Origin: Bacillus vallismortis | GTDB lineage: Bacteria > Bacillota > Bacilli > Bacillales > Bacillaceae | Direction: 5' to 3' | Length of the DNA stretch: 64,000 bases | Assembly (NCBI RefSeq): GCF_004116955.1 | Contig: NZ_CP026362.1 | Location: 3,570,001 to 3,634,000 of the forward strand | In this document: piece after piece, positions 59,091 through 64,000 of the stretch | Numbering within the stretch: the stretch's first letter is position 1 | Layout of the letters: each line of letters opens with the position of its first letter | Notes under the pieces: generated by a model | What the model saw: only the letters and a program-made list of their open reading frames with translations | Told to the model about the DNA's origin: nothing | Databases searched by the model: none | Position numbers and translations under genes: made by a program

Positions 59091-59125
59091 CTATTCGTGT
59101 GTTCAGGATGATACGAGGTGACTAA

Positions 59126-60055
59126 GTGAAACAAACGAGAGCATTAATGGAAGGTGCTGTTTTAATCAGTCTTTTTGCGATCATCACGCTTTTGGTCGTA
59201 TATGTACCTGTGATCGGAACAATTCTGTTTTTGGCAATGCCTCTGCCCTTGATCCTGTATACGATCAGACATGGATTGAAATTAGGGATGTGGATGGGCG
59301 CTGTCAGTCTTCCGGTTGTTTTTATTGTCGGGTCTTTCAACGGACTTATTTTAGCTTTTATGTCAGCTTGCGCTGGCATTGCCATGGGGCACTTTTTCAA
59401 GAAGAAAGAACCCGGGAACGCCATCATTTCGGGCGCTCTTATTTATATGCTTTGTATTGTCTTCTATTTTGTGATAAGCATTCAGTTTTTGGGTATCAAT
59501 ATCATTGATGAAGCAATGATACAATACCGGCAGACTCTTGATATGGTAGGAACGGTAGTGAAGCAGTCGGGCAATGCTGAACAGCTTGATAAGCAATTGA
59601 AACTGATGGAAGAACAAATGGGTATCGTTCAATATCTTTTTCCAACAGCTATTGTGATGGTCGGAGCTATTTTTTCTTTCCTCAGTTACCTTATCGCTAA
59701 GCCGCTCTTAAGGCGATTCTCCCCCGATATTCCTAATCTAAAGCCTTTTAGAGAGTTGAAGTTTCCACAAAGTGTTGTAGTGCTGTATTTAATGATTGTG
59801 TTGCTTTCATTTTTGCCTTTAGAAAAGGGCCAAATGCTGTACTCTATCGCTTTAAATGGGGAGTTTATACTCGGGTTTCTGATTTTCATCCAAGGTTTAT
59901 CATTTATCTTTTTCTATTGCCATAAAAAACAATATCCGAAGGCTGCGGCAGTGATTGCAGTGATTCTTGGGCTGATGCATCCGATTTTTATGGCAGCGAT
60001 TCGCATTTTAGGCGTAATAGATATAGGCTTTCATATAAGGAAAAAGGTGAAGTGA
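59126..60055 (+). CDS. yybS: DUF2232 membrane protein YybS
   Basis: The 309-aa protein has eight to nine predicted helices (LISLFAIITLLVVYVPVIG, GTILFLAMPLPLILYTIR) and begins with a GTG start (GAGGTGACTAA upstream). DUF2232/ECF-S-like membrane fold; function unknown. It lies 36 bp before gdpP and is usually paired with it in Bacillus. Confidence 0.92.
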   Translation: MKQTRALMEGAVLISLFAIITLLVVYVPVIGTILFLAMPLPLILYTIRHGLKLGMWMGAVSLPVVFIVGSFNGLILAFMSACAGIAMGHFFKKKEPGNAIISGALIYMLCIVFYFVISIQFLGINIIDEAMIQYRQTLDMVGTVVKQSGNAEQLDKQLKLMEEQMGIVQYLFPTAIVMVGAIFSFLSYLIAKPLLRRFSPDIPNLKPFRELKFPQSVVVLYLMIVLLSFLPLEKGQMLYSIALNGEFILGFLIFIQGLSFIFFYCHKKQYPKAAAVIAVILGLMHPIFMAAIRILGVIDIGFHIRKKVK

Positions 60056-60091
60056 ACATGAGTTTTACTCACATGGTGGGGAGTGATAGAA

Positions 60092-62071
60092 TTGCCAAGC
60101 TTTTATGAAAAACCGCTGTTTCGGTATCCCATCTATGCAATGATTGCTCTGTCAATCATTACAATCCTCATCAGCTTTTATTTTAACTGGATATTAGGAA
60201 CCGTCGAAGTGCTGCTGCTTGCAGTTATTTTGTTTTTTATTAAACGCGCTGATTCTCTTATTCGACAAGAGATTGATGCTTATATTTCTACGTTATCCTA
60301 CAGGTTGAAAAAAGTCGGTGAAGAGGCATTGATGGAAATGCCGATTGGCATCATGCTTTTTAATGACCAATATTATATAGAATGGGCAAATCCGTTTCTT
60401 TCTTCTTGCTTTAATGAAAGCACATTAGTGGGGAGATCACTTTACGACACTTGTGAATCGGTTGTGCCGCTCATCAAACAAGAGGTGGAATCGGAAACGG
60501 TTACATTGAATGACCGCAAGTTTAAGGTTGTCATCAAACGGGATGAGCGCTTGCTGTATTTCTTTGATGTAACAGAACAAATCCAGATTGAAAAGCTTTA
60601 TGAAAACGAAAGAACCGTGCTGGCGTATATTTTCCTTGATAACTATGATGATGTGACACAAGGATTGGATGACCAGACGAGAAGCACGATGAACAGCCAG
60701 GTGACATCTTTGCTGAACGCTTGGGCGCAGGAGTATGGGATCTTCCTGAAAAGGACGTCTTCAGAACGCTTTATCGCTGTGCTTAATGAACATATCTTAA
60801 CGAAACTCGAAAATTCGAAGTTTTCGATTCTTGATGAGGTGCGGGAAAAAACCTCATTTGATGGCGTTGCGCTGACGTTGAGCGTTGGTGTCGGGGCTTC
60901 AGTCTCCTCGCTGAAAGAACTTGGCGATTTGGCGCAATCCAGCTTGGACTTGGCGCTGGGGCGCGGCGGAGACCAAGTAGCCATTAAGCTGCCGAACGGC
61001 AAGGTGAAGTTTTACGGAGGTAAAACAAACCCGATGGAGAAACGAACAAGGGTGCGGGCCCGCGTCATTTCTCACGCCTTAAAAGAAATCGTCTCTGAAA
61101 GCAGCAATGTCATTATCATGGGGCATAAATTCCCCGACATGGATTCTATCGGCGCGGCGATCGGGATTTTAAAGGTCGCACAGGCAAATAACAAAGATGG
61201 TTTTATCGTGATTGATCCAAATCAAATCGGATCAAGTGTCCAGCGCTTGATTGAAGAAATCAAAAAATATGAAGAATTGTGGTCAAGGTTTATTACGCCT
61301 GAAGAAGCGATGGAAATTTCCAATGATGACACGCTGCTTGTGATCGTTGATACACATAAGCCGTCACTTGTCATGGAGGAACGGCTGGTCAATAAAATTG
61401 AACATGTCGTGGTCATCGACCATCACCGCAGGGGTGAGGAGTTTATCAGAGATCCGTTGCTCGTTTATATGGAGCCGTACGCTTCTTCGACAGCGGAATT
61501 GGTGACTGAGCTGCTTGAATATCAGCCGAAGCGCTTAAAAATCAATATGATTGAAGCAACAGCCCTATTAGCTGGTATAATAGTGGATACAAAGAGCTTT
61601 TCTCTCCGCACGGGCTCGCGGACTTTTGATGCGGCTTCTTATTTAAGGGCTAAAGGCGCCGACACGGTGCTTGTGCAGAAGTTCCTGAAAGAAACCGTTG
61701 ATTCCTATATTAAACGGGCAAAGCTGATCCAGCATACGGTCCTTTATAAAGAGAACATTGCGATTGCTTCTCTTCCTGAAAATGAGGAGGAATACTTCGA
61801 TCAAGTGCTGATTGCGCAGGCAGCTGATTCATTGCTGTCGATGAGTGAGGTTGAGGCTTCATTTGCTGTCGCGAGACGAGATGAACAAACCGTTTGCATC
61901 AGTGCGCGGTCACTTGGCGAGGTCAATGTTCAGATCATCATGGAGGCGCTGGAAGGCGGAGGACATTTAACAAATGCGGCGACTCAGTTGTCCGGCATTT
62001 CAGTAACGGAAGCGCTGGAACGGCTGAAGCACGCCATAGATGAGTATTTTGAGGGAGGCGTACAGAGATGA
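60092..62071 (+). CDS. gdpP: c-di-AMP phosphodiesterase GdpP
   Basis: GdpP hydrolyses c-di-AMP to pApA. The TTG start at 60092 ([24 protein letters not shown] upstream) gives 659 aa, the B. subtilis length. Two helices lie at 10-55. A heme-binding degenerate PAS domain (80-150) and a degenerate GGDEF domain (170-300) follow. The DHH domain has [26 protein letters not shown] and [11 protein letters not shown], then DHHA1 with [12 protein letters not shown]. It overlaps rplI by 4 bp. Confidence 0.97.
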   Translation: MPSFYEKPLFRYPIYAMIALSIITILISFYFNWILGTVEVLLLAVILFFIKRADSLIRQEIDAYISTLSYRLKKVGEEALMEMPIGIMLFNDQYYIEWANPFLSSCFNESTLVGRSLYDTCESVVPLIKQEVESETVTLNDRKFKVVIKRDERLLYFFDVTEQIQIEKLYENERTVLAYIFLDNYDDVTQGLDDQTRSTMNSQVTSLLNAWAQEYGIFLKRTSSERFIAVLNEHILTKLENSKFSILDEVREKTSFDGVALTLSVGVGASVSSLKELGDLAQSSLDLALGRGGDQVAIKLPNGKVKFYGGKTNPMEKRTRVRARVISHALKEIVSESSNVIIMGHKFPDMDSIGAAIGILKVAQANNKDGFIVIDPNQIGSSVQRLIEEIKKYEELWSRFITPEEAMEISNDDTLLVIVDTHKPSLVMEERLVNKIEHVVVIDHHRRGEEFIRDPLLVYMEPYASSTAELVTELLEYQPKRLKINMIEATALLAGIIVDTKSFSLRTGSRTFDAASYLRAKGADTVLVQKFLKETVDSYIKRAKLIQHTVLYKENIAIASLPENEEEYFDQVLIAQAADSLLSMSEVEASFAVARRDEQTVCISARSLGEVNVQIIMEALEGGGHLTNAATQLSGISVTEALERLKHAIDEYFEGGVQR

Positions 62072-62517
62072 AGGTTATTTTCTTGCAAGATGTAAAAGGA
62101 AAAGGGAAAAAAGGCGAAGTCAAAAACGTAGCAGACGGATATGCGCAAAACTTTCTGGTTAAAAAAGGCCTCGCGGTTGAAGCGAATGCGTCAAACATCA
62201 GCGCGCTAAACGGACAAAAGCAGAAAGAGAAGAAAGAAGCCATCGCCGAACTTGAGCAGGCTAAGAGCCTAAAAGAGACTTTAGAAAAACTGACTGTTGA
62301 GATCAGCGCGAAATCAGGTGAAGGCGGCCGTTTATTCGGTTCTGTGACTAGCAAGCAAATTGCTGAACAGCTCCAAAAAGACCATAAGATTAAAGTGGAT
62401 AAGCGGAAACTTGACCTGCCGGATGGTATTCGCGCGTTAGGTTACACAAACGTGCCTGTGAAGCTGCATCCTGAGGTGCAGGCTGTATTGAAGGTGCATG
62501 TGAAAGAAGAAGCTTAA
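62068..62517 (+). CDS. rplI: 50S ribosomal protein L9
   Basis: 149 aa, with [20 protein letters not shown] and [17 protein letters not shown], the L9 signature. A long connecting helix ([19 protein letters not shown]) joins the N- and C-terminal domains. Its ATG overlaps the gdpP stop (ATGA). GGGAGGCG precedes it. Confidence 0.98.
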   Translation: MKVIFLQDVKGKGKKGEVKNVADGYAQNFLVKKGLAVEANASNISALNGQKQKEKKEAIAELEQAKSLKETLEKLTVEISAKSGEGGRLFGSVTSKQIAEQLQKDHKIKVDKRKLDLPDGIRALGYTNVPVKLHPEVQAVLKVHVKEEA

Positions 62518-62526
62518 TAGAAATAG

Positions 62527-62554
62527 AAAAGAGGCTTGGCGCAATCCAAGCCTC
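62527..62554 (-). terminator. Terminator-like hairpin downstream of yycB
   Basis: A perfect 9-bp stem GAGGCTTGG/CCAAGCCTC has a TTTTC tract on the minus strand. It faces leftward, after yycB. Confidence 0.65.
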
Positions 62555-62567
62555 TCAGTTGATGACA

Positions 62568-62610
62568 AAGTCCTAAAACGGTTTTCATTTTAGGGCTTTG
62601 TCATTTTTTT
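62568..62610 (+). terminator. rplI operon terminator
   Basis: AAAGTCCTAAAA pairs with TTTTAGGGCTTT (one wobble) followed by T-rich sequence ending in T7-8. Confidence 0.75.
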
Positions 62611-63817
62611 AGGCTGAATTTCTTTGTCTTCCTGTCTGAAAAATGTATTGATCCCGTCCGGCTCCCAGTCCGGCTGCTCCCATTGCAACCAGGGCAGCAA
62701 TGAGAAGGATAAGCGGCATTGTCCATGAATGCGTCTGGTCAAAGAGATAGCCGACAAAGATTGGCCCGATGGCCGCAAGCAGGTAGCCGAAAGACTGTGA
62801 CATGCCTGACAGCGCCGCGGCCTGCTGGGCATTTTCACTGCGGAGGCCAATCAAAGTGAGTGCCAGGCTAATGCTGGAGCCTTGTCCGATACCGATAATC
62901 ACCATCCAGATGGCAAGAAGTGTGTGGCTGCCGCCTGCCAGCAATCCGCACAGCCCGATGAGGTAAACGGCGATCAGCCCCGCAACAATGCCGCGCTGGT
63001 GTTTCAAGCGGTCTGCGAAAACAGGTGTCAGAAACGTGGAAGGCAGACTCGCAAATTGCATCAGTGACACCATCCATCCGGCTGTTGCCGTATCAATCCC
63101 GTGGGAACGGAGAATTTCGGGAAACCAGGTGATGCTGCTGTAAAACAAAAAGGATTGCAGTCCCATAAAGATGGTGACATACCATGCCATTTTTGAAGCC
63201 CAAATGGAACTGGTTTGAAGCTTTACCGCTTTGTTTGCCGTATCGCGGTGGCGCAGCTGTGGTATCCATATCAGCAATGCGAGTAAAGCCAGCCCGCCCC
63301 ATAGGAGAAAGGCCTGCTTCCATCCGCCAGCCATCTGGGCCGCTAAAGGAACGCTGACACCCGATGCCAAAGCGGCGAATATGTTCATTGATGTTGTATA
63401 CAGGCTGATCATGATCCCTGACTTTTCGGGGTATTTATGTTTGATTAAGCTTGGCAAAAGTACGTTTCCGAGCGCAATTCCGATACCGATGAGTGCCGTT
63501 CCGAAAAACAAAGCGGGAGTATAGCCGGCAGAGCGAACCAAGACGCCGATTAACAGTGCCAAAAGGCCAAGCCATAATGTCCGTTCATTTCCGAGCCGCT
63601 GTCCAAGCTTGGGTGCAAGCGGAGAAAAAACGGCAAACGATAGCAGCGGGAGTGCCGTCAAAAACCCGGCCGCCCCATTGGACATATGCAGCTCTGCCCG
63701 GATTGAGCTGATGACCGGACCGACTGAAGTGATCGCGGGCCGTAAGTTAAACGCAATAAAAATGATGCCGGCGATCAGCCAAAACGATTGGATTTTTTTA
63801 TTTTGTGGATGTGGCAA
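62609..63817 (-). CDS. yycB: MFS transporter YycB (CynX/NimT family)
   Basis: The 402-aa 12-helix protein begins MPHPQNKKIQSFWLIAGIIF, with the family motif FIAFNLRPAITSVGPVI (residues 16-32), typical of cyanate permease CynX-type transporters. Loop motif PKLGQRLGNERTL. Substrate is unknown. AAGAGGTAAC lies upstream. The order rplI-yycB-yycC matches the B. subtilis group. Confidence 0.9.
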   Translation of the reverse strand: MPHPQNKKIQSFWLIAGIIFIAFNLRPAITSVGPVISSIRAELHMSNGAAGFLTALPLLSFAVFSPLAPKLGQRLGNERTLWLGLLALLIGVLVRSAGYTPALFFGTALIGIGIALGNVLLPSLIKHKYPEKSGIMISLYTTSMNIFAALASGVSVPLAAQMAGGWKQAFLLWGGLALLALLIWIPQLRHRDTANKAVKLQTSSIWASKMAWYVTIFMGLQSFLFYSSITWFPEILRSHGIDTATAGWMVSLMQFASLPSTFLTPVFADRLKHQRGIVAGLIAVYLIGLCGLLAGGSHTLLAIWMVIIGIGQGSSISLALTLIGLRSENAQQAAALSGMSQSFGYLLAAIGPIFVGYLFDQTHSWTMPLILLIAALVAMGAAGLGAGRDQYIFQTGRQRNSA

Positions 63818-63890
63818 AGCAGTTACCTCTTCTTTCTAACATATAATGATTATGATTCCGTAAGACGTAAGCAAGTATGCGAACGAAATG

Positions 63891-64000
63891 CTACGATTGT
63901 TTTTCTTCTTTCTGCAATTCAGCCAACTTGGCCAGCAGGGTATGCTGAGGCATATGCATGATCTGTTCAAGCGGCAGATTCAAGGACGCTGCAAGCTTTT
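63891..64000 (-). CDS. yycC: YycC-like small protein (partial, C-terminal end)
   Basis: The reading frame entering from the right edge gives KLAASLNLPLEQIMHMPQHT, then LLAKLAELQKEEKQS-stop. It matches the end of the ~50-aa YycC family. The N-terminus lies outside the window. Confidence 0.8.
   Translation of the reverse strand, partial: KLAASLNLPLEQIMHMPQHTLLAKLAELQKEEKQS

Overview
The window is a chromosome segment around the replication origin of a member of the Bacillus subtilis species group. The partial 16S rRNA, the order of about 40 core genes and the near-identity of DnaA, GyrA and ribosomal proteins to what I remember of B. subtilis 168 all point there. I cannot fix the species from sequence alone. 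The strand shown is the reverse complement of the usual B. subtilis map: dnaA, dnaN, recF, gyrB, gyrA and rrnO run leftward, and rpmH onward runs rightward, so each replichore is read away from oriC.

Region 1 (1-10,840) holds the 5' part of a 16S gene with two promoters, gyrA, gyrB, remB, recF, yaaA, dnaN and dnaA, and both DnaA-box arrays of the bipartite oriC. The dnaA-dnaN array has DnaA-trios and an AT-rich unwinding element. Region 2 (10,840-28,400) is core housekeeping: rpmH, rnpA, spoIIIJ, jag, mnmE, mnmG, rsmG, noc, soj and spo0J (with an internal parS), then yyaC, yyaD, yyzM, yyaE, ychF, rpsF-ssbA-rpsR and exoA.

Region 3 (28,400-55,650) is the plastic part. ccpB and yyaI are reduced to a deletion scar, followed by yyaJ, yyaK and yyaL. 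Next comes an accessory block: a CNNM-type transporter, a P-loop kinase-like protein, a MaoC-like protein, a YjbR/MmcQ protein, a MarR-rhodanese-EVE gene set, and an AT-rich type II restriction-modification island. That island has a C5 methyltransferase, a decayed IS3-family element, a regulator with two HTH repeats, and an MvaI/BcnI-like nuclease. Two decayed pieces of a second yyaL copy lie at the edges of part of this block. yyaS, yyaT, yybA, yybB, yybC and yybD follow, interrupted by a small island with a frameshifted BtrH/C39-like gene. Then come a broken yybG, yybI, and a type VII-secreted LXG toxin operon whose C-terminus looks like a glycine-zipper membrane toxin, with a six-helix membrane protein as the probable immunity partner.

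Region 4 (54,360-64,000) returns to core synteny: yybO, a yybP-ykoY (Mn2+) riboswitch with two tandem terminators ahead of a 36-residue ORF and yybP, then ppaC, yybR, cotF, a 49-residue membrane protein, a second parS-like site, yybS-gdpP-rplI, yycB and the end of yycC.

Most of the window is known biology. The least explained items are the glycine-zipper LXG locus, the tandem-HTH controller of the R-M island, the yyaL relics that mark a past insertion, and a hairpin placed between a strong ribosome binding site and its TTG start.
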